Positions 47,547-57,588 of a DNA stretch of 64,000 nt are shown here, one piece after another. Each line of letters opens with the position of its first letter. Position 1 is the first letter of the stretch. A program made the translations under genes and the position numbers. Source of the stretch: Micavibrio_B sp964399985 (GTDB lineage: Bacteria > Pseudomonadota > Alphaproteobacteria > Micavibrionales > Micavibrionaceae). The notes under the pieces are model-generated. The model was not told where the DNA came from. It did no database searches and was given only the letters and a program-made list of their open reading frames with translations. The stretch lies in assembly GCA_964399985.1 (NCBI GenBank), contig CAYNRY010000001.1, positions 1 to 64,000 on the forward strand, written 5' to 3'.

Positions 47547-49419
47547 GCGAAGGTGGCAATTTTCGCAAATGATCCAGACCTTTTTCTTTTAAGAGCCCGC
47601 TATCATCTGCGATGGTGAGGGCTACCGGGCCCGAATTTTCAATAGCTTTTTCAGCGCTCCAGATTTCATCACGCCTGATGATTTTTCGGCTGCCGTCTTC
47701 GTACTCTTCGGGTTTTATATTATTAATATCAACTTTCATCCCCGGAAAATCCTGTGATTCGCCAATCAGGATTTTTTCGCCGCAGGCTTTTTCGGCTGCA
47801 TCCCTAATTTTTATCAGCGTGCTTTCAGTAATGTCTTTCTTTGTACGACTTTTGCCAAAACCGTCGAAGATGAGATTGCCGTCGATGTCGCGCCTGAACC
47901 ATGTGTGGGCGATAATTTTCCCGTTTGGGTCATAAATAGCGTAATAAGTAGAGGTTCTTTCAAGCCATGACTCCATAATTGGGGCTTCCCATTCGCCTCC
48001 GAGATATTCACAGTTTCCAGTCAGGCGCCCGACAAGGAAGTAACGTTCATCGTCATATTTAACTCTGGCGAATCTAAAGTCAGGTTTATCAAAAGTCTCT
48101 CCTGCGATTTCAAGTTCTGGTAGAAAGCGTGCGCGGTCGATTAGTGTTTTGCCGTTCAATGCCTTGATGCAACGATTTTTAAATTCACGCGTGCGGATAA
48201 GGTCCTTTGCAACTTTCAGGGCGCGGAATTTTTCCAGTTGCTCGTCGCTGAGTAGAGAATTTACTTCGGCAATATCCTCGTAAAGATAGGAGTCATTTCT
48301 CTGAATATAGGTGTCACCCTTGGCATTGCTGGGAATTTCGGGCAAGAACTGGGCAGAATAAAAATAGAAAAGATAGCCTGGCTGACCTGTCAATAAGGCT
48401 TTACCCCAGCCTTGGTAATCAAGGTCATGAAATTTGAATCTTTCAACATTTGTCAGAAGCTTTAAGCATAATGACTGTGAATGTGGGTCATAGGATGCAT
48501 GGGTCTTCATAAACGATATAAAATCATCATAATCAGGATAAAGAAGCGTCATCAGCATGGAGGCGCGGTTCAAGTCAGGGATATTTGTGATTTCATAGGC
48601 AAAAAAATCACGGATGGAATGGAAGCTGTCACGATTGACTCGTTCTGGCGCAATGTCGAGCGCTGCTATATCGTTGAGGCCAATCATGTTTGATATATCG
48701 AGATTATATTTCTTCGATAATTCAAGAGAAACTTCAAGGGCGGGGCCTACTTCATGTAGAGCGAGTGTTGTAAAAAAAGGAACTGACTTTTCCTGTTTCA
48801 TACGGTTTGCAATCTTATCGATTTTGGATTGCAGAATAGAGCGAGGATAGAAGCTAAGCTCTTGAACCTTAGCAAGAATATATTCGACTGTCTTTGCCTG
48901 ATTATCTAGAATCAATTTTTCCAGTCGTGCTTCGAGATTGAGAAATTCGCGTGAATCTGGTGTTCTTAGCCAATCATCCAAAGATTCCATGTTGCCGTTT
49001 AAAATGGCGTGCGCGTCCAACAACCTTCCCGGAACCGGCATGGCTTTTCCTGTGGCTCTTCGTGTTGCATGGGAAAAAACTTCGCTATAATCGGATTTGA
49101 TCTGCGCGGCTTCGTTATAATCGATACGCGTAATCCAACCTTTATCGTCGAGGCGTGCCGTCAGTTCGCGCAGCAACTCTAGATGGTTGTGAAGCGGTCG
49201 CTGTTTTTCATGTTCGACAAAGGCGGCCAGACGGAATATCCCGTTTATTTTCCCGCTCCATCCCTTGCCAGAAACAAAAAGCTGAAGTTTTCGATACTGA
49301 TCTATTTTCTCAGGGTCGGTTTCTTCCTGAAGTCGCTGGGCGATCAGGTGTTTTTGCCTAGGAAGAAAAGCGTGAAGCTTTTCGGATATTTCCTGGCCCT
49401 GGGGTGAAATGGATTTCAT
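47533..49419 (-). CDS. Large protein of unknown role with TGNCEYLGG motif
   Basis: Protein of 628 aa, soluble, no signal peptide. The C-terminal part shows a conserved-looking signature: TGNCEYLGG (Cys at about residue 470) followed by strands YYAIYDPNGKIIAHTWFRRD and GNLIFDGFG. Similar Cys-Gly motifs with a strand-rich domain occur in phage and plasmid proteins, but I cannot name the family with confidence. The N-terminal 400 residues are helical and charged. It and the protein at 15020 both have a Cys-Gly motif near the end, but no relation is proved. AT-rich relative to rlmE. Confidence 0.5.
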   Translation of the reverse strand: MKSISPQGQEISEKLHAFLPRQKHLIAQRLQEETDPEKIDQYRKLQLFVSGKGWSGKINGIFRLAAFVEHEKQRPLHNHLELLRELTARLDDKGWITRIDYNEAAQIKSDYSEVFSHATRRATGKAMPVPGRLLDAHAILNGNMESLDDWLRTPDSREFLNLEARLEKLILDNQAKTVEYILAKVQELSFYPRSILQSKIDKIANRMKQEKSVPFFTTLALHEVGPALEVSLELSKKYNLDISNMIGLNDIAALDIAPERVNRDSFHSIRDFFAYEITNIPDLNRASMLMTLLYPDYDDFISFMKTHASYDPHSQSLCLKLLTNVERFKFHDLDYQGWGKALLTGQPGYLFYFYSAQFLPEIPSNAKGDTYIQRNDSYLYEDIAEVNSLLSDEQLEKFRALKVAKDLIRTREFKNRCIKALNGKTLIDRARFLPELEIAGETFDKPDFRFARVKYDDERYFLVGRLTGNCEYLGGEWEAPIMESWLERTSTYYAIYDPNGKIIAHTWFRRDIDGNLIFDGFGKSRTKKDITESTLIKIRDAAEKACGEKILIGESQDFPGMKVDINNIKPEEYEDGSRKIIRRDEIWSAEKAIENSGPVALTIADDSGLLKEKGLDHLRKLPPSPKAP

Positions 49420-49491
49420 GGAGAGCTTGTATCAAATTAGGGACGTAAAAATAAAGATTTTTCGTAAAAAATGTTGCCTGATGCTTTTATG

Positions 49492-49520
49492 TTTACTTTT
49501 GAGCCGTCCGCCCCTATAAC
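49492..49520 (+). promoter_or_regulatory. Candidate sigma-70 promoter for guaB
   Basis: TTTACT at 49492-49497, a 17-base spacer, and TATAAC at 49515-49520, leaving a leader of about 30 bases before the guaB ATG. Assigned by eye. Confidence 0.55.
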
Positions 49521-49559
49521 TCCACTGCAAATTAACCGATTTCAAAGGGAATTTGCCCA

Positions 49560-51035
49560 ATGCTTCTCCAAGATAAAATCCGCGAAGGTTTAACGTTTGA
49601 TGACGTGCTGCTCATTCCTGGAGCTTCCAGCGTTCAGCCGGCCGATGTCGACACCTCGACAAAGCTGACCCGCGAAATTACCCTCAATATCCCGATCTTG
49701 TCTGCTGCCATGGATACGGTCACCGAGGCCGAAATGGCAATCGCCATGGCCCAAAATGGCGGGCTTGGCATCATTCACCGCAATATGACGATCGACGAGC
49801 AGGCCGAGCAGGTCCGCCGCGTGAAGCGTTTCGAAAGCGGCATGGTCACGAACCCGATCACCATCGAGCCGCAAATGACGCTTAAACAGGCTTTGGATCT
49901 GATGGGCAGGTACAATATTTCCGGCGTGCCGGTAACCGAGAGTAACGGCAAACTGGTTGGTATCCTGACCAATCGCGATGTGCGTTTTGCCTCCAATATG
50001 GACCAGCCGATTGCCGAGCTGATGACCAAGGAAAACCTGATCAAGGTTTACAATTCCATCGACAAAGAAGAGGCAAAGATACTTCTTCACCAGCATCGTA
50101 TCGAAAAGCTTCTGATCGTCGATAACGATGAAAAATGTATTGGTCTCATGACGGTTAAGGATATCGAAAAATCTCACCTGTTCCCGAATGCCTGTAAAGA
50201 CGATAAGGGTCGTTTGCTGGCCGGAGCCGCTGTCGGCACGGGAGATTCCAATTACGAACGTGCCATGGCGCTGTCCGAAGCCGAGCTGGACGTGCTTGTC
50301 GTCGATACCGCGCATGGCCATTCGAAAGCCGTTCTCGATGCCGTTGAAAAAATCAGAAAAGCGCGCGGCAACAAGATGCAGATTATCGCCGGTAACATTG
50401 CAACGCGCGATGCGGCGAAGGCCTTGATCGATGCCGGGGCGGACGCTGTAAAAGTTGGGATCGGTCCGGGTTCTATTTGTACCACGCGCATCGTTGCTGG
50501 TGTCGGTGTACCGCAACTGACCGCGATTATGAACGCGGTTGAAGAATGTCACAAACAAGGCATTCCAGTGATTGCCGATGGCGGGATTAAATATTCGGGC
50601 GATTTCGCCAAGGCGATTGCCGCCGGTGCCGATTGCGCCATGATGGGCGGCATCTTCGCCGGAACCGACGAAGCACCGGGCGAAGTTATCTTATACCAAG
50701 GCCGTTCCTATAAATCCTATCGCGGCATGGGCTCAGTCGGTGCGATGGTCGAAGGCTCTGCCGACCGATACTTCCAGGGCAAAATTCGCGAGAGCAAGAA
50801 GCTGGTTCCGGAAGGGATCGAAGGCCGCGTACCGTATAAAGGCGCGATGGGCAACGTGTTGCACCAGATGGTCGGCGGACTTCGCGCGGCGATGGGCTAT
50901 ACCGGCTGCGCGACGATTGCCGAGATGAAGGAAAAGGCTGAATTCATCCGTATGACCTCGGCGGGTTTCCGTGAAAGCCATGTCCATGACGTGACAATCA
51001 CCTCCGAAGCGCCGAACTACCGTAGCGGCAATTAA
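49560..51035 (+). CDS. guaB: IMP dehydrogenase
   Basis: Protein of 491 aa. TIM barrel with two inserted CBS domains (about residues 95-210), the catalytic Cys in GPGSICTTR (about residue 307), and the flap near RYFQGKIRESKKLVPEG. Converts IMP to XMP, the committed step to GMP. guaA, the next enzyme, lies at 59715 on the same strand but not in the same operon. Confidence 0.98.
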   Translation: MLLQDKIREGLTFDDVLLIPGASSVQPADVDTSTKLTREITLNIPILSAAMDTVTEAEMAIAMAQNGGLGIIHRNMTIDEQAEQVRRVKRFESGMVTNPITIEPQMTLKQALDLMGRYNISGVPVTESNGKLVGILTNRDVRFASNMDQPIAELMTKENLIKVYNSIDKEEAKILLHQHRIEKLLIVDNDEKCIGLMTVKDIEKSHLFPNACKDDKGRLLAGAAVGTGDSNYERAMALSEAELDVLVVDTAHGHSKAVLDAVEKIRKARGNKMQIIAGNIATRDAAKALIDAGADAVKVGIGPGSICTTRIVAGVGVPQLTAIMNAVEECHKQGIPVIADGGIKYSGDFAKAIAAGADCAMMGGIFAGTDEAPGEVILYQGRSYKSYRGMGSVGAMVEGSADRYFQGKIRESKKLVPEGIEGRVPYKGAMGNVLHQMVGGLRAAMGYTGCATIAEMKEKAEFIRMTSAGFRESHVHDVTITSEAPNYRSGN

Positions 51036-51131
51036 TATCTTTTTGCTGTGATGCGTCAAAAATGAAAGCGGAACCAAACGGCTCCGCCCTTGTTAATCAC
51101 AGACACATCTTTATCAAAAAGGATATTAACG

Positions 51132-51416
51132 ATGAAAAAATCTATCGCTCTTGCTGCTTTGGCCGTACTCGCTTTGTCTCCTGCACTGGCACAAGCCAAC
51201 GAACATGAAACAACGACTCATGAGACGACAACGCACACTAAAACCACAATAGAAGCTAAAGAAGCGACACTTAAAGACGGCACGAAAGTTTCCATCGAAG
51301 GTGACCATGTATTCGTTGTTGGAACAGATGGTGCCAAAACACCGGCACCTGATGCCGAGCATGAATTATCCGATGGGACAAAAGTAAAAACCCATGGCGG
51401 CGTCATCGTAAAATAA
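51132..51416 (+). CDS. Small secreted protein, unknown
   Basis: Protein of 94 aa with a signal peptide (MKKSIALAALAVLALSPALAQA, cleavage near residue 22). The mature part has a Thr/His-rich stretch (ETTTHETTTH) and then two copies of an LKDGTKV/LSDGTKV unit. An ATG 14 codons upstream would place a charged stretch ahead of the signal; AAAGGAT at a good distance supports the chosen start. Family unrecognised; periplasmic location inferred. Confidence 0.6.
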   Translation: MKKSIALAALAVLALSPALAQANEHETTTHETTTHTKTTIEAKEATLKDGTKVSIEGDHVFVVGTDGAKTPAPDAEHELSDGTKVKTHGGVIVK

Positions 51417-51435
51417 TTTCTTCCCCTAGAAATAG

Positions 51436-51466
51436 AAAACCCGCTCCGGAATGAGCGGGTTTTTTT
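51436..51466. terminator. Bidirectional terminator
   Basis: CCCGCT/AGCGGG arms with A-run before and T-run after, usable from both strands. It ends both the small secreted gene (+) and the Old Yellow Enzyme gene (-). Confidence 0.85.
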
Positions 51467-51476
51467 ATGAATTTGT

Positions 51477-52547
51477 TTAGGCTGCCAGACTTGGATAATC
51501 GATATATCCTTCCGGGCCACCTGCATAAAACGTTTTAACATCTGGCTTATTCAGTGGTGCCTTCTTCTGAAAGCGTTCAACCAAATCAGGATTGGCGATA
51601 AAGGCTTTGCCGAATGCCATGGCATCGGTCTCATTATTCGCCATCGCGATCTCGGCGGCTTCCTGATTGTAATTACCGTTCAAGATCAGTTTGCCTTTAT
51701 AGGTTTCGCGGAATTTTCCCGATACCCATGGTGCGGGTTTTTCACCGCCACGCAAACCTTCATGAATGTGGACGAAAGCCAGATTGAAAGCATTCAGTCG
51801 GTCACCCAAATAGGTGAACAGACTTAAAGGATCGCTGTCCGAAATGCCGCCATTGGGAACATTCGGTGACAGGCGAATACCTGTTTTGTCAGCGCCAATA
51901 GCGCCGATAACGGCTTCTATGACTTCCAGCGCAAACCGGCAGCGGTTTTCGATTGAGCCGCCATATTCGTCGTCGCGTTTATTCGTACCGTTTTTCAGGA
52001 ACTGGTCGATCAGATAGCCGTTCGCGCCGTGAATTTCGACGCCGTCAAATCCTGCCGCTATGGCACGGGTTGCGGCACTGGCATAATCCTGCACGATTGC
52101 CTTGATCTCCTCATGGTTTAGGGCACGGGATGGCGCATATGGTTTTTCGCCTTCTTTGACATGGGCAGAGCCTTGGGGCTGAATTACGGAAGGCCCGACG
52201 GTCTGGCCGTCTTTCTGAAAATCAGGATGGCTTAGCGCGCCCATATGCCAAAGCTGAAGGACAATTTTGCCCCCTTTATCGTGGACAGCCTTGGTCGTCT
52301 TTTTCCAGCCTTCGATATGGGTGTCTTCATAAATACCGGGTGCGCCGTACCAGCCAAAGCCTTGTTCCGAAATGGCGGTCGCTTCGGACACGATCAATCC
52401 GGCGCTGGCGCGCTGTCCGTAATATTGCGCCATTAAATCATTGGGAATGCGGCTGTCCCCAGCGCGGCTGCGCGTCAAAGGGGCCATGACAAAGCGGTTT
52501 CTGGCTTCGATAGAGCCATAGGTAATTGGGTCAAATAAAGTGGGCAT
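51477..52547 (-). CDS. Old Yellow Enzyme family NADH:flavin oxidoreductase
   Basis: Protein of 356 aa with the OYE TIM barrel: FVMAPLTRSRAGD near residue 20, GADFDGVEIHGANGYLIDQFL-like (FDGVEIHGANGYLIDQFLKN) near residues 170-189, RLSPN and a C-terminal FG(K)AFIANPDLVERF. FMN-dependent reduction of activated alkenes, nitro compounds or nitrate esters. NemA-type is a close match, but the natural substrate is unknown. Confidence 0.93.
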   Translation of the reverse strand: MPTLFDPITYGSIEARNRFVMAPLTRSRAGDSRIPNDLMAQYYGQRASAGLIVSEATAISEQGFGWYGAPGIYEDTHIEGWKKTTKAVHDKGGKIVLQLWHMGALSHPDFQKDGQTVGPSVIQPQGSAHVKEGEKPYAPSRALNHEEIKAIVQDYASAATRAIAAGFDGVEIHGANGYLIDQFLKNGTNKRDDEYGGSIENRCRFALEVIEAVIGAIGADKTGIRLSPNVPNGGISDSDPLSLFTYLGDRLNAFNLAFVHIHEGLRGGEKPAPWVSGKFRETYKGKLILNGNYNQEAAEIAMANNETDAMAFGKAFIANPDLVERFQKKAPLNKPDVKTFYAGGPEGYIDYPSLAA

Positions 52548-52621
52548 TATGTCTCTCCAGTATATTTTTTACCAAGTTAGATGTTCCCGTTGGAAAGTAA
52601 AGCTGATAGAAAGCCTTCATT

Positions 52622-53932
52622 ATGACGCCAGCAGCCCGCATCAAAGCCGTTCTCGAAATTTTCGAGCTTATAGAAAAAGCAAAAATCCCCATGGACGGGA
52701 CGGTTGGCAATTACATGCGCAACCGAAAATACATCGGCTCTAAAGATCGTAACGCGATTGTCGAGAAGGCTTATTCGATTATCCGCCACTGGGCACGCCT
52801 CGGCTGGCATCTCGAACAAGCCGGTCTTGAAAGATCGCCACGCAATATCCTGATCGCTTATCTCGCGCTGATCGGAAAAGATGAAAAAACGCCTGAGCAT
52901 TTCGATGGCTCCAAATACGGCGCGGAAGCTTTATCTGAGATTGAATTAAAGTCGTTCGAAACTTTGTTTAAAACCGATCTGGAAACTTCAGATATGCCGG
53001 AAGCTGTCCGCGTTGAATGCCCACCGCAATTCGAGAAATCTTTGCGTGAATATTTCGGTGACGATTTTATGTCCGAGCTTTCCGCTATGATGGACTCCGC
53101 GCCGCTTGATTTGCGTGTCAACGTCACGATGGCGGATCGCGCCAAGGTTAAAGCCAAGCTTGCCGACGATAAAGTCGAAATGGATGATCTGCCGTTCTCG
53201 CCTTGGGGATTGCGGGCCAAAGGTAAGCCTTTCATTTCGAAAACACGCGCTTTCGTCAAAGGCTGGATCGATATTCAGGATGAAGGGTCGCAACTGATCG
53301 CGCTCGCTTGTAATGCAAAGCCCGGCATGCAGGTGCTCGATTATTGCGCAGGCGCTGCCGGAAAAACATTGGCGCTGGCCAATGCCATGGCGATCAAAGG
53401 TCGTATCGTTGCGATGGATACCGAAGCAAAGAGGCTGGAAAAAGGCCGTGAGCGTCTGCGCCGCGCCTATGTAACCGATATCATCGAAATCCGCCCGTTA
53501 AGCGATGAAAAACATGCCAAATGGTTTAGAAAACAAAAACAGAATTTCGATGTCGTCCTGACCGATGTGCCGTGTTCGGGAACAGGCACATGGCGGCGTA
53601 ACCCCGATACGCGCTGGAGACAATATGGCCCTAAATTGGAAGAGCTGATCGCCATTCAGGCCGAGATCATGGACAAGGTCGTTCACACGGTAAAACCGGG
53701 CGGACGCCTGGTCTATGCGACATGCTCGATCCTGCCGGAAGAGAACGAACAGCAGGTCGAAAAGTTTTTACAGCGCCATCCAGATTTCAAATTATTGCCA
53801 TTGACTGAAGCCTGGCCGGAAGGTCTGCCTGTGCCGTGTGAAGGCAACTATATGCGCCTGACGCCTAAACGTCACAATACGGACGGGTTCTTTACGGCGG
53901 TGCTACAAAGAGTACCCGCCGATCAGGGTTGA
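52622..53932 (+). CDS. 16S rRNA (cytosine-C5)-methyltransferase, RsmB/NOL1-NOP2-Sun family
   Basis: Protein of 436 aa. The N-terminal NusB-like domain is followed by the RsmB catalytic domain: VLDYCAGAAGKTLAL (SAM motif), DVPCSGTGTWRRNPD (catalytic Cys) and YATCSILPEENE (second Cys). Modifies a cytosine in rRNA, most likely C967 of 16S. Its homologue in alphaproteobacteria is often annotated as RsmB; exact target not proved. Confidence 0.9.
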   Translation: MTPAARIKAVLEIFELIEKAKIPMDGTVGNYMRNRKYIGSKDRNAIVEKAYSIIRHWARLGWHLEQAGLERSPRNILIAYLALIGKDEKTPEHFDGSKYGAEALSEIELKSFETLFKTDLETSDMPEAVRVECPPQFEKSLREYFGDDFMSELSAMMDSAPLDLRVNVTMADRAKVKAKLADDKVEMDDLPFSPWGLRAKGKPFISKTRAFVKGWIDIQDEGSQLIALACNAKPGMQVLDYCAGAAGKTLALANAMAIKGRIVAMDTEAKRLEKGRERLRRAYVTDIIEIRPLSDEKHAKWFRKQKQNFDVVLTDVPCSGTGTWRRNPDTRWRQYGPKLEELIAIQAEIMDKVVHTVKPGGRLVYATCSILPEENEQQVEKFLQRHPDFKLLPLTEAWPEGLPVPCEGNYMRLTPKRHNTDGFFTAVLQRVPADQG

Positions 53933-53985
53933 ATTTTACGATAATACGGTTAGGTTGGATTAAGTAACTTATCGCGGGAGATGAC

Positions 53986-55299
53986 ATGGACAACATAGGC
54001 CTGTTGGAACCTAAAATAAAAAATCTGGGAAATCAGTTAATCCTTTCCATCGAAGAGCATTTATTGACGATAGATGCGGCTATTCAGTCTGGCTTGATAT
54101 TGCTGGTCTTGTGCGGGACATGGTTTTTTACACAGTACGGAGCAAAAGCTTTTACCGCCTGGCTGCAAAACAGGGAGCGCAAATACGCCCTTCATCTGAA
54201 CCTTTCGATCAAGGAATTATTTTTCTTCATTACATTGAGTGCAGCTTTATGGTTCGCCATTTTGCTGTTTTCAGTTAACGACCTTGCATTTTCGGGTTTG
54301 AAAATCCTTGCCAGCCTGACAACGGCCTGGGTTTTTATTCGCATCACTTCCAGCACGATTAAAAGTGATTTTTGGGCAAGGATTATCGCCGTTGGGCTTT
54401 GGTTGACGGCGGCGCTGAGCATCTTGGGGCTGCTCGGCCCGACAACGGAAATTCTCGACAGTAAAGCATTGGTGTTCGGCAAAATCCGTCTTTCGCTGCT
54501 GCTGATCATCAAGGCCGTCGTCATATTCGGCTTATTACTTTGGTTTGTCGGTTTTATATCGAAAATTCTGGAGCGTCTTTTTAATAGGTCCGGTAGCCTG
54601 ACATCATCGCAGAAGGTTCTGTTCTCCAAGCTTTCCAATATTCTTCTCTACAGTTTCGCCGTTTTTATCGCTTTGAATACGGCGGGTCTAGATTTGACGG
54701 CGCTGGCAGTGTTCGGCGGTGCGCTCGGTCTTGGTATCGGGTTCGGTCTGCAGAAAATTTTCTCCAACCTGATTAGCGGCATCATTCTCCTGATGGATAA
54801 ATCGGTCAAACCGGGGGATGTCATTTCCATCGACGATACTTACGGCTGGGTGAACAAGCTCGGTGCGCGTTATGTCTCGGTACTGACCCGCGACGGCAAG
54901 GAACATTTGATTCCGAATGAAAACCTGATTTCGGAGAAGGTTGAAAACTGGTCGTATAGCGACAGCAATATCAGGATTCATATACCTGTCGGCGTTTCTT
55001 ATAATTCCGACATGCATAAAGTAAGGGAGGTTTTGCTGACAGCCGCCAAGGAAAGCCCGCGTATTTTAAAAGATCATCCTATCGCTTGCCTGATGAAGAA
55101 TTTCGGCGACAACTCGGTCAATTTCGAGCTTCGTGCCTGGATCGGCGACCCGCAACAAGGCGTTTCCAATATAAAAAGTGAGATCTATTTCCGCATCTGG
55201 GATCTGTTCAAAGAAAACGGGATCGAAATCCCGTTTCCGCAGAGAGATATGCATATAAAACTCGATGAAGAGCTACGGGATTTGCTAAAGAAATCCTAG
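53986..55299 (+). CDS. MscS-family mechanosensitive channel
   Basis: Protein of 437 aa with about four to five membrane segments (about residues 40-55, 85-105, 112-120, 140-160 and 225-250). The pore-lining MscS motif is near LAVFGGALGLGIGFGLQKIFSNLISG (about residues 240-265), followed by VKPGDVISIDDTYGWVNKL, the beta domain. Releases solutes under hypoosmotic stress. Converges with metE, overlapping by 4 bases. Confidence 0.9.
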   Translation: MDNIGLLEPKIKNLGNQLILSIEEHLLTIDAAIQSGLILLVLCGTWFFTQYGAKAFTAWLQNRERKYALHLNLSIKELFFFITLSAALWFAILLFSVNDLAFSGLKILASLTTAWVFIRITSSTIKSDFWARIIAVGLWLTAALSILGLLGPTTEILDSKALVFGKIRLSLLLIIKAVVIFGLLLWFVGFISKILERLFNRSGSLTSSQKVLFSKLSNILLYSFAVFIALNTAGLDLTALAVFGGALGLGIGFGLQKIFSNLISGIILLMDKSVKPGDVISIDDTYGWVNKLGARYVSVLTRDGKEHLIPNENLISEKVENWSYSDSNIRIHIPVGVSYNSDMHKVREVLLTAAKESPRILKDHPIACLMKNFGDNSVNFELRAWIGDPQQGVSNIKSEIYFRIWDLFKENGIEIPFPQRDMHIKLDEELRDLLKKS

Positions 55300-57575
55300 G
55301 CCGCTTTATCGATCTTTACCTTCGCGCGAAGGTCTTTCGCTGCGGCGACCATGTTTTCAAGCGCCGCTTTGGTTTCTGGCCAGCCGCGGGTTTTCAAACC
55401 GCAATCCGGATTGACCCAGATTTGTTCCGGTTTCAGCACTTTAAGGGCTTTTTCAAGCAGTGTCGTCATTTCCTCGACACTCGGCACGCGCGGACTATGA
55501 ATATCGTAAACGCCGGGACCGATCTCGTTCGGGTATTTATATTTAACGAAAGCGCCGAGAAGCTCCATTTGCGAGCGCGAAGTTTCAATCGAGATGACAT
55601 CGGCGTCGAGCGCGGCAATCGAGTCGATGATATCGTTGAACTCGGCATAACACATATGAGTGTGAATCTGTGTCGTGTCTTCCACGGTTGCCGCCGAAAG
55701 CTTGAACGCATCGACCGCCCATTTGAGATAAGCGGCGCGGTCTGATTCACGCAAGGGCAAACCTTCGCGAAGCGCCGGTTCGTCGATCTGGATGACGTGA
55801 ATCCCCGCTTGCTCCAAGTCTCGCACTTCGTCACGGATGGCGAGGGCGATTTGCTTGGCTGTTTGTTCGCGCGGTTGATCGTTGCGGACAAAAGACCAGC
55901 AAAGGATCGTGATCGGTCCGGTCAGCATGCCCTTCATCGGCTTTTCTGTAAGGCTTTGCGCATAGGCTGACCATTGCACAGTCATCGGCTTCGGGCGCGA
56001 GACATCGCCGAAGATAATCGGTGGCTTGACGTAGCGCGATCCGTAAGACTGGACCCATCCGTTTTTGGAGAAGACGAAACCGTCGAGCTGTTCGCCGAAA
56101 TATTCGACCATGTCGTTGCGCTCGGCTTCGCCATGGACGGGCACATCGAGACCCGCTTCTTCCTGATACTTTACGACCAGTTCGATCTCGCGCTTCATGT
56201 CTTCCGTATAAGCGGCCTCCGACAATTCACCGCGTTTGAAGGCGGCGCGGGCGAGGCGGATTTCCTTTGTTTGCGGGAAGGAGCCGATGGTCGTGGTCGG
56301 GAAAGCAGGCAGGTTAAGGGCCTGCTGCTGTGCTTTGACGCGCACCGGAAAGGCGTGGCGGCGTTCCAGCATGTCCGGCGTCACGGCACTTAGACGAGTT
56401 TTGACCGCGTCATTGTGAATGCGCTTTGAAGTCTTGCGGCTCTCCGCGATTTTATCGCTTGCCGCTAGTTCTTCCGAAGTCGGGCCACGCGCGAGAATCG
56501 AAATCTCCGCAAGCTTTTGTTTCGCAAATGCCATCCATGATTTCACTTCGGCGTCGAGCGCCGTTTCCTCATCGAGATCGATCGGCGAGTGAAGGAGAGA
56601 GCAGCTTCCCGATACCGCAAAAGCATCGCCCAATACCGCTTTCGCTTTTTCGATTTTGGCGAGCGAGGTTGAGAGATCATTTTTCCAGACATTGCGGCCA
56701 TCGACAAGGCCAAGCACGAGGCAAATGCCTGTTTCTTTCGCCTTGGCAATTGCAGGCTCCAGTTGATCCGGCGCACGGACCAGATCGACACCAATGGCGG
56801 CAATCGGCAGCGAGAAGGCGAGATCGAGATTTTCACGTAGGCCTTCAAAGTAAGTTCCGAGATGGATATTCATCTCCGGCGCGGCGTCTTTGATGATTTT
56901 ATACGCGAGCGTGTAGGCTTCCTTGGCTTTCGGATGGATATCGACGCATAAACACGGCTCATCGAGTTGAATCCATGTAATGCCTTGCGCGACGAGTTTC
57001 TGGCAAATCTCTCCATAGACTTTAGCGAGGCTTTTGGTCAGTTCATAGCGGCAGGTCGTGAAATCTTCCGCTTTTTTAGCAAGGGTTAAAAACGTGATCG
57101 GGCCGACCAGAACAGGGTGGGGCTCAAAACCGGCTTCTTGTGCTTCTTTCGCCTCGGCAAAGATTTTATCCGTCGAGAGTTTGAAGCTTTGGCCTTTTTT
57201 CAGTTCCGGCACGATATAGTGATAATTGGTGTCAAACCATTTGGTCATTTCACAGGCAATCACGTCCTGACCGTTTTTCTGTGAGCCGCGTGCCATCGAG
57301 AAATATAGATCGGGATCGTTTAAATCATAACGCTCCGGAATAACGCCGAGCAGACATGATGTGTCGAGCATATGATCGTAATAAGAGAAATCATTGACCG
57401 GAACATAAGAAATTCCTGCGTCTTTTTGCAATTGCCAGTGGCGCAGGCGTAGTTCTTTGCCGGTGGCAAATAAATCGTCGCGGGAGATGTCACCCTTCCA
57501 GTAACTCTCGAGCGCTTTTTTCAATTCGCGTTTCAGGCCGATGCGGGGAAATCCAAGATTGAGGGCTAATACCAT
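55296..57575 (-). CDS. metE: Cobalamin-independent methionine synthase
   Basis: Protein of 759 aa. It transfers the methyl group of 5-methyltetrahydrofolate-polyglutamate to homocysteine. Conserved motifs: GFPRIGLKRELKKALE start, HGEAERNDMVEYF, IQIDEPALREGLPL and the zinc-site NPDCGLKTRGW near the end. A longer reading from 57617 adds 14 residues, but MVLALNLGF is the typical start and a GGAG site lies just before it. Immediately downstream of metF. Confidence 0.96.
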   Translation of the reverse strand: MVLALNLGFPRIGLKRELKKALESYWKGDISRDDLFATGKELRLRHWQLQKDAGISYVPVNDFSYYDHMLDTSCLLGVIPERYDLNDPDLYFSMARGSQKNGQDVIACEMTKWFDTNYHYIVPELKKGQSFKLSTDKIFAEAKEAQEAGFEPHPVLVGPITFLTLAKKAEDFTTCRYELTKSLAKVYGEICQKLVAQGITWIQLDEPCLCVDIHPKAKEAYTLAYKIIKDAAPEMNIHLGTYFEGLRENLDLAFSLPIAAIGVDLVRAPDQLEPAIAKAKETGICLVLGLVDGRNVWKNDLSTSLAKIEKAKAVLGDAFAVSGSCSLLHSPIDLDEETALDAEVKSWMAFAKQKLAEISILARGPTSEELAASDKIAESRKTSKRIHNDAVKTRLSAVTPDMLERRHAFPVRVKAQQQALNLPAFPTTTIGSFPQTKEIRLARAAFKRGELSEAAYTEDMKREIELVVKYQEEAGLDVPVHGEAERNDMVEYFGEQLDGFVFSKNGWVQSYGSRYVKPPIIFGDVSRPKPMTVQWSAYAQSLTEKPMKGMLTGPITILCWSFVRNDQPREQTAKQIALAIRDEVRDLEQAGIHVIQIDEPALREGLPLRESDRAAYLKWAVDAFKLSAATVEDTTQIHTHMCYAEFNDIIDSIAALDADVISIETSRSQMELLGAFVKYKYPNEIGPGVYDIHSPRVPSVEEMTTLLEKALKVLKPEQIWVNPDCGLKTRGWPETKAALENMVAAAKDLRAKVKIDKAA

Positions 57576-57588
57576 TGTGTTTATCTCC

